This document shows positions 10,341 to 20,700 of a stretch of 64,000 bases of DNA, in pieces. The notes under the pieces were generated by a model. It searched no databases, was not told the origin of the DNA, and saw only the letters and a program-made list of their open reading frames with translations. The translations under genes were made by a program, and so were the position numbers. How positions within the stretch are numbered: position 1 is the stretch's first letter; each line of letters begins with the position of its first letter. Source of the stretch: Metaphire vulgaris (taxonomy: Eukaryota; Annelida; Clitellata; Crassiclitellata; Megascolecidae); the NCBI GenBank assembly GCA_018105865.1, contig JACLAT010000159.1:17843-81842 (forward strand), given 5' to 3'.

Positions 10341-11014
10341 TGTTATGACACTTTGAGAAGGCCAACAAATAATAAGCGACACGAACATATAATTAACATA
10401 TGTTCTCACTCGGAGAGATCATTAGGATCATTAGGATTATTGTAATAATAATAATTTTTAATAGAAGGTGACTTTATAGTTAAAATCTATTAAGCAGTAA
10501 ATAGCAAACAATATAACACTATATATTAAGAAAGACTGTTAGATTGGTGGATATCTGCGAATCAGGAGAAGCCAGTTGAAAGGCGAAACTTGATTGACAG
10601 ATAGCCGCTGGATATAAGCTAGGGAAGAGGGCGAGGCAGGACTCTCGCCCGGGAACAGTGAAACGAAAGACTGAAATTAAAACCCGGAGAGGCGAGAAGT
10701 CGAAAATATAGTGTGAAGAATCGTAACGTATATCTAGAGAAATGTTGTCGGAAATTAAGAACTGTTTTAGACGAAAGATATGTTAATATCTGCTAGGAGA
10801 AGAAACAACTGCGTGTAATGATCTGTCTCGGTTATTCATTAAATCTTGCGAAAATCCAGTTGAACGGTGTTTGTTCGGTGACGTCGTACGAACTCATCGC
10901 GTGCCCCCGAAGAGCGCGATTTTGAGCCAGGCCACTCGGACAAGCTGATTCAATAGCACCGCTACCACCATAATGTCGAAAAGGAGTGTACGACAACAAA
11001 CTTTTCACATTACA
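10341..11014 (+). repeat. 3' LTR (674 bp)
   Basis: No difference from the 5' LTR (5308-5981) was seen on reading both through. It is followed by ATGGC at 11015-11019, the right target duplication. Confidence 0.95.
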
Positions 11015-11094
11015 ATGGCAATCTTATAACACACTCACTCTCAAATACCACCATGTCATCTTCAGAAGAGCGCCTAACGTGTCTCGTGTCTGCA

Positions 11095-11179
11095 ATGGAG
11101 ACCGGAATCCTCATTCGTTTCTGGCTGAAGATTTTCTTCGTGGTTGTTCTTCTGTTTCATCTGGTCGAAATGTGCAAAC
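11095..11179 (+). CDS. Peptide gene 1, exon 1 (signal peptide)
   Basis: 28 codons plus one base, starting METGILIRFWLKIFF and continuing VVVLLFHLVEMCK. Basic residues precede a strongly hydrophobic core. The donor is C|GTAAGATTC. Compared with 20616-20700 several of the few base changes are silent (ATT/ATC, CTG/CTA), with one V/I and changes in the last codons. Confidence 0.65.
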
Positions 11180-11563
11180 GTAAGATTCAATATCCTAATT
11201 TCAATCAAATACGGTACAATGATCCGATTTTTGGCTTTGCTTACGAGTACGGAATAAACTACTGACCAGCTTCCTATTATTTTGCATGCTATCAGCATTA
11301 CATACAGACATATAGTTTCCTAGCGTCTGCCTGTCTGTTCCGTAAAGCCGCCTTCATTGGATGATGACGTGCTGCTGTTATTTTATAATTCGATGCTAAG
11401 GAACGTATATTTTAATATTGCGCGGAAATTGAGGATTGCGACGTAATTCTGTTAGTTGTCTGGCTGTACGCTGCTCTCTCTGTATCTTAAAGATTATAGG
11501 CATTTTCAAACTTTGTGTGTGTGTTCCCTCATTTTTCCAATCCATCTATTCTTTATCCCTTTC

Positions 11564-11613
<50 letters not shown>

Positions 11614-13964
11614 ACTGAAAATAGTGAATAAAAGACCAGGGCTCGAATATGTTGTTTTAAAAATCTAGGGATTTTAGGTTTTCAGAACCGTTTGCACTGT
11701 TGAGAGTCAGTCTCTCCAACTTTTGCATACGTGGAATGAATTTGTTTTCATTTACACTGTTTATAACGAATTTATATAATAGGATGTTTGTCGTTTGGTA
11801 ATTTAGGCGGATGCAACGTAGACTCAGACTGCTCACCGCTCCAATTCTGCACCCTTGTAAAATGTTGCAAGTAAGATTTGCCAGCCAAACTGATGCATTA
11901 CAACTGTTTTTGATTAGTTCAAATATTAGTTGTCTGGCTGTATACGCTGCTCTCTGAATCTTATAGATTACAGGCATTATAGATTATAATTATAGAAGTC
12001 GTAGCGAGTGTCAGATCGTCACCCAACAAGCAGTGCTCCATCTGACCCACTGCCTATTAAGTGGCTTCTTAAGGATGTGATCCTCACGTTGGCTCCGTTT
12101 CTGACGGCCATAATGACTGCTTCCCTCGTTAATGGCGAGTTTCCGTTGCCGTGGAAGCATGCCGTTACCCGCCCGAACCTTAAGCGGGCAGGCCTTGATC
12201 CCACCGACCTAGCCAGTTTCAGACCAATAGCCAACCTTCCATTCCTGTCGAAGCTGCTCGAGAGACTGGTGAACACGCAACTCGTCAGGCACCTGGCCTG
12301 TAACGGTCTCAAGCCGCGTCATCAGTCTGCCTATCGAGCGGGCCATTCCACTGAGACAGCCCTGCTCAGGATTTTCAACGACATTGTTGACGCGACTACC
12401 AATGGCGATCAGGCGCTTCTGTGTATGCTTGACCTCTCCGCAGCGTTCGATACCGTACACCACTCTCAGTGGCGTATTTACCATTGGGCCATTTGGGCCA
12501 TGCCCTCCCCCTTTGGTCTTGGCCTAGCCTGTCCCCAGACCCCCATTATAGGCGAGCGCGAAGCGCGAGCCATGGGCTGGCCCCTTACCAAAATTCTAAA
12601 TACGCCACTGACCACTCTATCCTCATTCGCCGCCCCGAGCTATCCTTCGGGATTAAAGACCAAGCGCTACTCTGGCTGTACGACTACCTCTCCGAGAGGA
12701 CGCAGTCTGTCACCTGGGAGGGCCGCACCTCAGCTAAATGTCCTGTACGCTGCGGAGTACCACAAGGGTCAATCCTAGGCCCACCTCTGTTTATCTTATA
12801 CGTCGCGGATGTGGGACGTAGACTCGCATGGGCTTGCCTGGCATGCTTATGCTGATGGCGGGCAGGTGTACTCCTCCTGCCCACCCCTGGAGACGGATCA
12901 TCTGCGAGCTCGCCTACAAGACTGCATCTGCGAGATAATGCAGTGGACAGCGACAAACCGCCTTGCGTTAAACCCCAAAAAACTGAACTGTTGTGGATTA
13001 ACAATCCTCGAAGGGTCCACCAGATCAGTCGAACGCCGTTTACGATCGGAGAGGCTGTCGTCGCTCCGTCTACCGAAGTGCGCCTCCTCGGTGTTCTCCT
13101 TGACGACTCCCTATCGTTCGTCGGCCAAGTGAACTTCGTAACCCGCGCTTGTTACTTTCAGCTCCGAAAGATTAGGGAGATTCGTCGTTACATCTCAACA
13201 TCAGCTGCGATACATCTAGTCCGTGCCTTGGTGTTATCTAGGTTGAATTATTGTAATAGCCTCCTCCTCGGTCTTCCCGACTATCAGCTGGGCCGACTGC
13301 AATCGGTCCTGAACGTTGCCGCCCGGATGATTTTCGGTGCCAGGTGGCATGACCATGTTACCCCGTTATTGAAGAATAAGCTCCATTGGCTCAAGATCCC
13401 AAAGCGTATCGTTTTTAAACGATGCTCGCTGACCTTCCGAGCCTTGTATGACCATTTCTGCCCGGAATATCTTTCGCCGTTGATACGCAGGCCGGTGATG
13501 ACAGACTGTCGCAAACAGCTTCGTTCTAGCAAACGATCTCACCTCTACGTTCCCCCTCCGTCCAAGACCGTGAAGCTTGGAGAAAGATCCGTGACTCGGG
13601 GCAATCCTCTCCTTTGGAACGCACTTCCAGTTTCAGTGACCATGACAACCAACTTCGAGTCGTTCTTATCGAATCTTTAAACGCATTTATTTCGTATATC
13701 GTATGACTGCCTTTTGTAAAACGCTCTTGTCTTTAGCCTTGGCCATGCTATAGTGCTACATATATAAGGGGTTACAGTTTTCCTTGAAGGACCGCTTCTA
13801 GAGGACTTTGCGCCGGACTTCTTCACGGCAGCAAAGTTTTTTCCATCATCTCAGTGGATTTTAACATCGCCACCTTCTGAACTTCATTGACATGTCAGCG
13901 GTGTCAAAGCGCTTTTGATTTTGGATTTTAAACCATGCGTACAGCGCTATATAAATTGTCCTGG

Positions 13965-14037
<73 letters not shown>

Positions 14038-15009
14038 GTAGAATAGAATAGAATTAGATTGTACATGAAGTACGACCCTTTTATGCGGAGCATGTATCTT
14101 TTTCGAGTAAATATCAAATAACAAGACACTTAAGCAGCAGAGGGTTTGCAGTTTATCTTAATAGAGAGGAAACACACTATTTTACTGTAACATTACCATG
14201 CAGCAGTTTGGAATCTCTTGAAACAGCTGGTCATACAACTGTAAGCCGATACCGAAGATAACGGATAACTAGACGACGGATAACTGGACGACGGAATGTG
14301 GTATTAGGATCAAAACCTAAATTAGTAATAGTGATGATTACGGGAAATAAATGCTTCGTCATATTTCTTCGCATTTTAATGCATTACGTTAAATTTTTCT
14401 TAGAATTTAATATCGATGCCACAACGTCATTATAGTAACTGTTACGTAGTCTTTTAAAATTTTCGAACAGGACAAAGGGACATCCAGAATAAGTGACCCA
14501 CCATTGGATAGTTAAGAAACAGCGTAGGTCAAATTATCAAGCAACAGGATCATCAGCAGTACAGTAAGTAAAGTGTTTTTCTGAAATTCCAGCATCATTA
14601 TGTAATTTACAATCGAATTGCAGTTGGTCTAATTTGGTATCATTACGAAGCACTTCGAAGTCCAAATATTATAGCCATTCTCACAACTGTGAAATCTTGC
14701 ATTTTGCCTACGCAGTATTTCATTCAGGCCAGTCAGAGGACCAGTATTTTATCCAGGCCTGTTAGGGGGAGCAGTATTATATCCAGGTCTGGTTTGAGAG
14801 ATCTCCCCACCCAAAAAGCCTCAAAAGTCGCCCACCCAACAATTGTCAGCACTGGTTGACATTTTTTCGTTGAACAATGTCTCGGTTCTCGCTGTAATAA
14901 TTATTGTTTTTGCAGATGTCTTAGGGATGAAGAAAAGGAATTTCAGTCACCCTCTTCATTAACTTTAACTTATTTCAAATTGAAATTTTCACTGTGTAGG
15001 TTATATTAA
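11095..15009 (+). CDS. Small secreted cysteine-rich peptide gene 1 (three exons, family not recognised)
   Basis: Predicted exons are 11095-11179, 11807-11870 and 14916-15009, about 80 aa in all. Exon 1 is a signal peptide and ends in phase 1 (C|GTAAGA). Exon 2 starts after a TTTAG acceptor and carries C-x5-C-x5-C-x4-CC, ending before GTAAGATTTG. Exon 3 starts after TTTTTGCAG and runs to TAA. Compared with paralog 20616-26808, exon 2 is one base shorter and exon 3 is two bases shorter before the shared SPSS segment, so the frame is restored; this is good evidence for coding. Intron 2 is swollen by a LINE (about 12000-14037) carrying a MITE. Sequence upstream of exon 1 matches what is intron 2 in the paralog, so the promoter may be lost. 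Role unknown; a secreted disulfide-rich peptide is the inference. Confidence 0.6.
11567..11610. repeat. (CT)n microsatellite
   Basis: About 44 bp of CT dinucleotides in intron 1 of peptide gene 1. The equivalent position in gene 2 (about 24975-25018) is also CT-rich. Confidence 0.95.
11807..11870 (+). CDS. Peptide gene 1, exon 2 (cysteine-rich)
   Basis: The acceptor is GGTAATTTAG and the donor is AA|GTAAGATTTG. In phase with exon 1 it reads RGCNVDSDCSPLQFC, then TLVKCC. The spacing C-x5-C-x5-C-x4-CC is identical in the paralog (25474-25538) although most residues between the cysteines differ. That pattern is what selection on a disulfide fold leaves. Confidence 0.65.
11925..11985. repeat. 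Local direct duplication of 11449-11505
   Basis: The segment AGTTGTCTGGCTGTA..CGCTGCTCTCT..ATCTTA..GATTA.AGGCAT occurs twice about 475 bp apart in peptide gene 1 and once in the paralog (about 24847-24900). Confidence 0.7.
12008..13680 (+). pseudogene. LINE reverse transcriptase, frame-shifted, split by a MITE, altered catalytic box
   Basis: Domains in order: SFRPIANLPFLSKLLERLV; HQSAYRAGHSTETALLRI; LDLSAAFDTVHH; then a 144-bp MITE; then GIKDQALLWLYDYLSERTQS; VRCGVPQGSILGPPLFILYV; HAYADGGQVY; and after a frame change RLLGVLLDDSLSF, LVLSRLNYCNSLLLGLPDYQ and the C-terminal GERSVTRGNPLLWNALP. The catalytic box reads YADG where active enzymes have YADD. With at least two frame changes and the MITE this copy cannot make active enzyme. 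Assignment to CR1/L2-like clades rests on the C-terminal layout. Confidence 0.85.
12467..12610. mobile_element. 144-bp hAT MITE inserted in the LINE RT
   Basis: Perfect 14-bp terminal inverted repeat CAGTGGCGTATTTA, with 8-bp target duplication ACCACTCT at 12459-12466 and 12611-12618. Removing it and one duplication restores LINE sequence between AFDTVHH and the next RT segment. Confidence 0.95.
13965..14037. repeat. (TAA)n tail of the LINE
   Basis: About 73 bp of TAA repeats directly after the LINE 3' UTR, consistent with a target-primed 3' tail. Confidence 0.9.
14713..14875. mobile_element. Remnant of CAGTGTTTTATCCAGG-type hAT MITE
   Basis: Sequence from CAGTATTTCATTCAGGCC onward matches the left part of the MITE at 26199-26422. 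The right end and the following intron block are deleted here relative to the paralog. Confidence 0.65.
14916..15009 (+). CDS. Peptide gene 1, exon 3 (tail)
   Basis: Acceptor ATTGTTTTTGCAG. In phase with exon 2 it reads CLRDEEKEFQSPSSLTLTY and on to TAA at 15007-15009. The SPSS(L/I)TLTYFKLK part is shared with the paralog, but DNA identity there is nearly complete, so it does not by itself prove coding. Confidence 0.5.
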
Positions 15010-15339
15010 TTTATTGTTAAGTTTCTTTTGTTAAAGAACAGCCTTTACTAGATTGGTATCAAAATTAAATTAACTCGATATGCAATTGTTTTGTATATGT
15101 GTGATAGCCCACTAGGCAGCCAATGGCATTGCATATCATACAAAATATGAAAATACTACAAAACTGTAGGTATAAGGCTGTATGAAGGCTAGATCTAAAG
15201 TTGTTCCCATACTGCAATCAAAACGTTTTCAGAGTTAGTCCCCGGATTCTAGGATAATTGACCACACTGGTCAACACACAATTTGGTGCCTAAATGTTAG
15301 ACATTTTCGTTAGTAATTTTGGTTCCCTGATTTTAAAAA

Positions 15340-15440
15340 TGTTATCACTTTTGTCCCATCAGCTCTAGTTTTTGAGATACGGCTTAGTCGCCCTTGTATT
15401 TTGGTCCAACACATATTGCGTTTATTGAGGAATCTTTAAT
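15340..15440. repeat. Duplicated segment A (second copy)
   Basis: Matches 4409-4515, with GATACGGCTTAGTCGCCCTT in the centre. It lies downstream of peptide gene 1. Confidence 0.7.
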
Positions 15441-15849
15441 CAGTTTGAAATTCTATGTTTTAGCAAAATAAATAGCTTAAAGTAGCTCATATACTAAATG
15501 TTCGGTTAATTTCACACATAGACACATAATATGCCATATGAAATTAATATATTAGTCAGTCCACTGTCGTTTGTAAGACTTCCAAGAGTAGAGTCTGTCT
15601 GGAGTGTCTCGCTGAAGGTTCCAACAGTAATCTGCAGTTACATCATGTGAGTTTCCCGCCTTCCCTGAATGACTCTGATGTCTCTCTTCCTTGACTTTTA
15701 TGTTTTGGTGAAACCTTTCACTTTGCTCTTCATTCATATCACCTAAGTTATCTGGAAATCGATCTAAGTGGTTGTGCTGATAATGGATCTTCATGCTCAT
15801 ATTGCAGCCAAGCTTATTAAAATGTGTGCGCATAGCATGAATTAGATTA

Positions 15850-16312
15850 AAATAATTGTCTGACTTATTTAATTTAATTTAATTAGCTATTTATATTGCG
15901 TCTAATCAATTAATGTTAGCAAGCGCATTACAATTAATGTCAATTATGTCAATTATTATAAGCACAATTAAACAGATGTGTCTTCAACTGTTTACGGAAA
16001 GCGACGGGCGACTTTATGCTCCGTAGCGCTGGTGGAAGGGCGTTCCAGGCATTGGGGTCCAGCGTACGAGAAGGCTCGTTGCCCCATGACTGTCCGAAGA
16101 CGAGGTTTCTGGTATTGACTGGTAGAGGCTGATCGTAGGCCTGGTCTACCAATGGCGGTTGATGTTGGCTGGAGCAGATCGGCCAGATAGGTCGGACAAA
16201 GACCATTCCGTGCACAGAACATCAGCGTGCATTGTTTGTGTTGTATCCGTGACTGGACTGGAAGCCAATGAAGTTCACGAAGCGCCGGAGTGACGCGGTC
16301 TCGAGGTTTCAT
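15850..16312 (-). pseudogene. LINE 3' end (CR1-like RT C-terminus)
   Basis: The minus strand reads RDRVTPALRELHWLPVQSRI, CPTYLADLLQPTSTAIGRPG, GQRAFSYAGP and, after a frame change near 16070, WNALPPALRSIKSPVAFRKQ then LKTHLF. This is the usual C-terminus of CR1-like polymerases. A related copy is at 56770-57275. Confidence 0.75.
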
Positions 16313-16344
16313 ACATGCGGCAGCATTTTATACGCGCTGCAGGT

Positions 16345-16720
16345 CGACTTTCAGAAATCTATTCTCAGTCAAATGTCGAAAAAATCAATCGAGAGATAAG
16401 ACGGCGCTTAAGAGAGCTAGTTTCTTTTATTACAGGTTTTATAGGCCACATAAATATTATAAAATTGAAACTCTGTTTGTGCTACTATAGGCTACAGATA
16501 TGCAAAAATTTAGAAGAGTGATGAAACGAATTTTAAAACCACATATTCGTGTGTCCCCATCTTTGTTCTGTCAAACCGTACTAGAATTGTCAATATATTC
16601 TGTCTCAATTTTTTTCTAGAGCTTTCGAAATGCCACGAAAAATAATGAGCCATTTGAAACGACACTATACAAAGTCTGACAGAAATCTATTCTCTGTCAA
16701 ATGTCTAAAAATAACGTTGA
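16345..16720. repeat. Dispersed copy of the 330-bp satellite
   Basis: About one monomer of the unit that is tandemly repeated at 53930-56300, including GATGAAACGAATT, CAATATATTCTGTCTC and GAGCCATTTGAAACGACACT. Flanking parts of a second monomer are seen on both sides. Confidence 0.8.
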
Positions 16721-17985
16721 GAAACATTGGGCTAGAAACTTATTGTCCTCGGTATCACACACAGCATGCTGTATTTGCACACAATTTTATTTAAAGCTTT
16801 GAAGTCTCGAATTACGGAAGGCATTAAGACCAAAACTAAACGCAGACTTCAATCTGCTGCTTTTCATTTAAATTGAGATCGATTGCAAAGTTATATTTAG
16901 CACAAGTGCCATGTCTGCTATAGAGACATGTTGCTTGATATCCTTTTGAAAGCTCATCTTGTTTCTTCAGCGGCTACAATAGAGTCACGAGAATTAAACA
17001 CCGGAAAGGTTGCCGAGGAAATAACCACAGCGCTTGTAACAAGATTCGACCGTACATATCATATGTGTTTTGGTTTTTTTCAATCATGAAATACGTATAA
17101 ATACGCGTACGGTAAAAGTTCCGTACGTCGGAGCCCGACGCTACTGGCAACGTATTTTTACGTCTAAAATACGCGTATAATATATTTAAATAAGTGGACT
17201 TCTATAGCGCCTTGGAAATCAGGTCCAAACGCTTCGAATCGCTGTGATTTATTAATGTGTTCATTTTAAATTCATGATCACTGGAAGTGCATTTGCATAG
17301 CAATCTATTAGTATTCATGGTTTGTTTTGACCACACACGAAGTTCCTGCACGATCGGCCTCTTCTTTGATCTGAAAGTCAAATGGTTGCAGTTCATTTTT
17401 CAACTTCAGCCACAATAATATTTTCCAATACCAATTATAAATAAATATACGTTTGACCTTCTATCGTGCATTTAAACGAGTGCTAATACACTTTTTCAAA
17501 GAACGAAAAGTTCTTACTGGCGAATTTTCATTCACGTCTTCTATTTAATGAGTCAAGATAAACTGTAGAGTACAAGTTCTGTAATGTATCTGTCATCGAT
17601 CGAAATTAAATTTTCTTAGAAAAACAGGGATATATGGAAATAGAGAACTTTGAAGTTTTGGATCTAGCGTTTGATAAATGAATTTTGCTTGTCAAAAGTG
17701 ACAATCGCGATAACATATAATTGCATGATTTATTGGTCCAAGGCACGATTTAATAATTAGTTAAATTTAGAACATCGGGCTTCAACAGTATTTTAATAGA
17801 ATAGTGAAAGATTAGTCAGATTCGCTTTGAGAGTTATCTCTCGTATAATTAGTTGTCCATCGATCATTGTCTGATGTGTCCTTGAAGGTCCTGGAAATAT
17901 CGAATCCAGGGACCTCAAATATTTTCATGGGAAAAGTTTGTTTATAAACCTGTCATTTTAAGATAAGGCCAGACGAGAATCTATG
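16721..17985. other. Unassigned DNA with a palindromic patch
   Basis: No gene is supported. At 17090-17178 there are inverted ATACG/CGTAT and ATACGCGTA motifs, possibly a small MITE. TTCTATAGCGCCTTGG at about 17200 resembles a minus-strand LINE 3' end. Confidence 0.4.
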
Positions 17986-18254
17986 CAGTGTTGTATCAGT
18001 TATTGATTATTTTCAGTTACAGTTACAGTTAAAGTTATTGAAATTATTTTCCAGTTATAATTACAGTTAAAGTTATTATAATTTTTCAATTACAGTTTCA
18101 GTTACTGTTAATTTTATTTTTCAGTTATTTTCAGTTAATCGCCACCGAACTCATTAATGAAATTTTGATGCGTTTTCTTAATACTCTATTCTCTCTAATT
18201 GATTGAAAACTCTACTTATATGTGCATATATCACATGCATGTCCATCAAAACAT

Positions 18255-18480
18255 CAGTGATGTTAACAAGGTTGACCCCCAAGGACGAGGGCGAGGACCG
18301 ACCCTCCAAGGACGAGGATAAGGACGAGGACCACCCCCAAAAACAAGGATAAGGACGAGGACCCCTTCCCAAGCGCAAGTACCAAAAGGACTGACCGACA
18401 AGGACAAGGATCAAGAACAAGGACAGACCTCTGTAAAGCAGAAAAAGACAGAAAGGGAAAACCAAAAAAATTCAATTTGA
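18255..18480 (-). mobile_element. Inverted CCTTGTCC-type hAT terminus
   Basis: Starts CAGTGATGTTAACAAGG and continues with AAGGACGAGG repeats, the reverse complement of 755-929. The opposite end is not identified. Confidence 0.6.
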
Positions 18481-19433
18481 ATCACAAAATTTAAAAAAGC
18501 AAAAAAGAGAATGCTGTAAAACAAAATCAACTATAGAATTTTGATATATCGAAGCTCAAGGGACTGTGATAAAAATTTATATATATCCGAGTTTCATGGT
18601 ATCTAATTCCGGGTCATTTAAAGCCAAAATTTCATTTTGTGCAAATGTGAATTTCCCGCTATTATACCCTCTAAAATATCGATTTTATGTCAAAATATTA
18701 AGATCTACATCAACAAATGTTAATAAGTAATAAGGTATATCACTATATAAAGAAATCAAATGAAAAATGATAAACAAACCTTTAAAATTAAGAAAATCAC
18801 TTTCTTTAAAATCCCAATGTTTTTGTTTATCGGTGGCAGCTGACCATTGATTGACCTTGTGGACAAAGTAGGCTACAGTCATTAAAGTTTCCAAATCACT
18901 GAGAGCGGAGGTCTTGAGGGGAGGGGAGCAAAACCTCTCCGCCGGCTTGGTCTATTTGTCGGGCTGTTTATTCAGCCATAGTACACCTAGAAAAAGTGGG
19001 GGACACAACCCCAATGTTTCCCCCTCTTTACCCTACCCTAACCTTTCAAATCGGAGAGGGAGCTCGACCCTTGAGGCCTGATAGATGTAGGCTATTGTTG
19101 GCCCCGACTGCAAAGTTTAAAGCCGAGGAGACAATAACCGGCTATACAAAGATTTCCCGAGACGGCCGACCAAAGTCAGATATATTTACATTAACATAAT
19201 TATCAGTACAATTGAAAATGACATGCAGATTATTTGGTCCATAAACATGACATAAATAATTTCGGAAGATAGAGAGTTTCAATGTGTTCAATCGAAGATC
19301 TTTTTGTGTGGTGTTTGACTTCTTAAGTTTTTCAATTTTCAGTTATTTTAACTATTTCAGTTATTTATTTTTCAGTTACAGTTATATTTACAGTTATTGG
19401 GATTTTTCAGTTATAGTTACAGTTACAGTTAAC

Positions 19434-19608
19434 CAGTGGCGGCTCCACCGGGGGGCAGGGGGCCCGTGCCCCCTATTGAGTGCCAGTGCCCCCCCAGTTG
19501 GGACCCTATACTTAATGCTACATACATTAAACAACAAATGGTTGGCCCCCATGATTAGAAGTTGCCACCCCAACGGCCCCCACTTGCCAAATCCTAGAGC
19601 CGCCACTG
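19434..19608. mobile_element. hAT MITE, CAGTGGCGGCTC family (175 bp)
   Basis: TIR CAGTGGCGGCTC / GAGCCGCCACTG with perfect 8-bp duplication CAGTTAAC at 19426-19433 and 19609-19616. Related copies are at about 28583, 44337, 47366 and, at the ends, 63525. Confidence 0.95.
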
Positions 19609-19825
19609 CAGTTAACTGATTTGTTATTTTTCAGTTAACTGATATTTCAGTTACAGTTACAGTTAACTGATACAACACTAAATCTCTGTACTTAAAATCT
19701 CTGTACTTTGTACTTAAATCTATATGACTAGTAATGTCAGTAGAAGACTCTGTGACTAGTAGTCTTAGAGACAACTCATTTCTTAATAGTTGTTCATCTA
19801 TACCAATGCTATAAGATATCAAACA

Positions 19826-19960
19826 TCAGAGGTGTAGTACTTGGTACTTGTACTTGTACTCGAGTTGCATTCGAGTACAAATTTTTAGTACTTGTACTTG
19901 TACTTGTACTTGGAGGCCAGGTACTTGTACTTAAAGCATTGTGTAGTTGCGACATCTCTG
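19826..19960. mobile_element. hAT MITE-like remnant with GTACTT repeats
   Basis: Starts CAGAGGTGTAGTACTTGG, carries many GTACTTGTACTTG repeats, and ends GACATCTCTG. No target duplication was found. Confidence 0.5.
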
Positions 19961-20604
19961 ACACTAAGCATTAAGCAGACAGCTGCTAGGTTGCTGAAGA
20001 ACTATGTGGCCGTGTTCGTTGATCAGGCAGAGCATTGAAAATAAACACAGCCTATTAAATATTCTGTGGCAAAGGCAAACAATAACAAGATCAACATGGC
20101 TGAAGATAAAGCATTTTAGTGCTAAGTTCCTCGTGTCGTTAAGTTCATTTTCATATCAGCCTAAAATTATTCACGGTCTGTTATGACATTTAATCAACAT
20201 TCCGTCTGATGTGAAATAATGAAAGTCAAATCGGTGCATTTTACTTAAGTTTACTCAACTTCGACGATAAGGTTTTCTGCAAGAATCCAGTCTACCGTAT
20301 CCTATATAGACCAATAAATCTGCCGGTTTAATGCGATTATATGATCGCATATTTAACGGGAAGGAGGGCTTGGGAGAGGAGGCGTTGGCAAGCGCCTGGG
20401 AGGGCGAGAGAGAGAGAGAGAGGGGAGAGGGAGAGTCCGCCGTTCGCAGTGGCTTACGCAGGAGGAGATCCGAGTCTGGCGACAGCGACACGTGACCGGG
20501 AACCGCTAGTAAATTAATGCGAATTAAAGAACGCCCGACGCTGTCGCTTCAAACGCTTATCGTATGGTGAATAGATAGCATTTATCCTTGTGAAGAAGGT
20601 AGGA
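19961..20604. other. Upstream region of peptide gene 2, unassigned
   Basis: About 640 bp with no element boundary. It contains a GA-rich run at 20407-20432. Because it lies just upstream of exon 1 at 20616 it would be the promoter and 5' UTR if the gene is real. I see no clear TATA box. Confidence 0.4.
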
Positions 20605-20615
20605 GGCAGTCTGCA

Positions 20616-20700
20616 ATGGAGACCGGAATCCTCATTCGTTTCTGGCTGAAGATCTTCTTCGTGGTTATCCTTCTATTTCATCTGGTCGAAATGTGTGCAC
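20616..20700 (+). CDS. Peptide gene 2, exon 1 (signal peptide)
   Basis: 28 codons plus one base: METGILIRFWLKIFF then VVILLFHLVEMCA, donor C|GTAAGATTC. It aligns with 11095-11179 without gaps. Confidence 0.65.

Larger units (their letters stand above)
5308..11014 (+). mobile_element. LTR retrotransposon encoding only gag-protease (non-autonomous, recent)
   Basis: Two 674-bp LTRs (TGTTATGAC ... TCACATTACA) flank a 4.36-kb interior, with a 5-bp ATGGC target duplication outside. The LTRs look identical by eye, so the insertion is young. The interior holds one long ORF (6514-9543) and about 800 bp of non-coding 3' sequence. No reverse transcriptase, RNase H, integrase or envelope frame is present, so enzymes would have to come in trans. 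The sequence after the 5' LTR (TCGTGACCAGCG) is not a standard TGG primer-binding site, and the purine tract before the 3' LTR (GAGGGCGAATGG) is weak. The gag type suggests the Ty3/Gypsy group, but without pol this is uncertain. Confidence 0.92.
12000..14037 (+). mobile_element. CR1/L2-like LINE, 5'-truncated, with (TAA)n tail
   Basis: This insertion sits in intron 2 of peptide gene 1; the paralog lacks it. It holds most of a reverse transcriptase (12008-13680), a 3' UTR with AGCGCTATATAAATTGTCC, and ends in a (TAA)n tail. No endonuclease region is present, so it is 5'-truncated. The 3' UTR motif is shared with copies at 1.5 kb and 43.4 kb and resembles tails at 52.9 kb and 61.4 kb. Confidence 0.85.
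17986..19680. mobile_element. 1.7-kb non-autonomous hAT with CAGTTA subterminal arrays
   Basis: Terminal inverted repeats CAGTGTTGTATCAGTTA and its complement (last base changed) are flanked by 8-bp duplications AATCTATG (17978-17985) and AATCTCTG (19681-19688), 7 of 8 matching. Both ends carry arrays of (TT)ACAGTTACAGTTA. The interior holds an inverted piece of the CCTTGTCC hAT (18255-18480) and a complete MITE (19434-19608). No transposase is visible. Confidence 0.85.
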
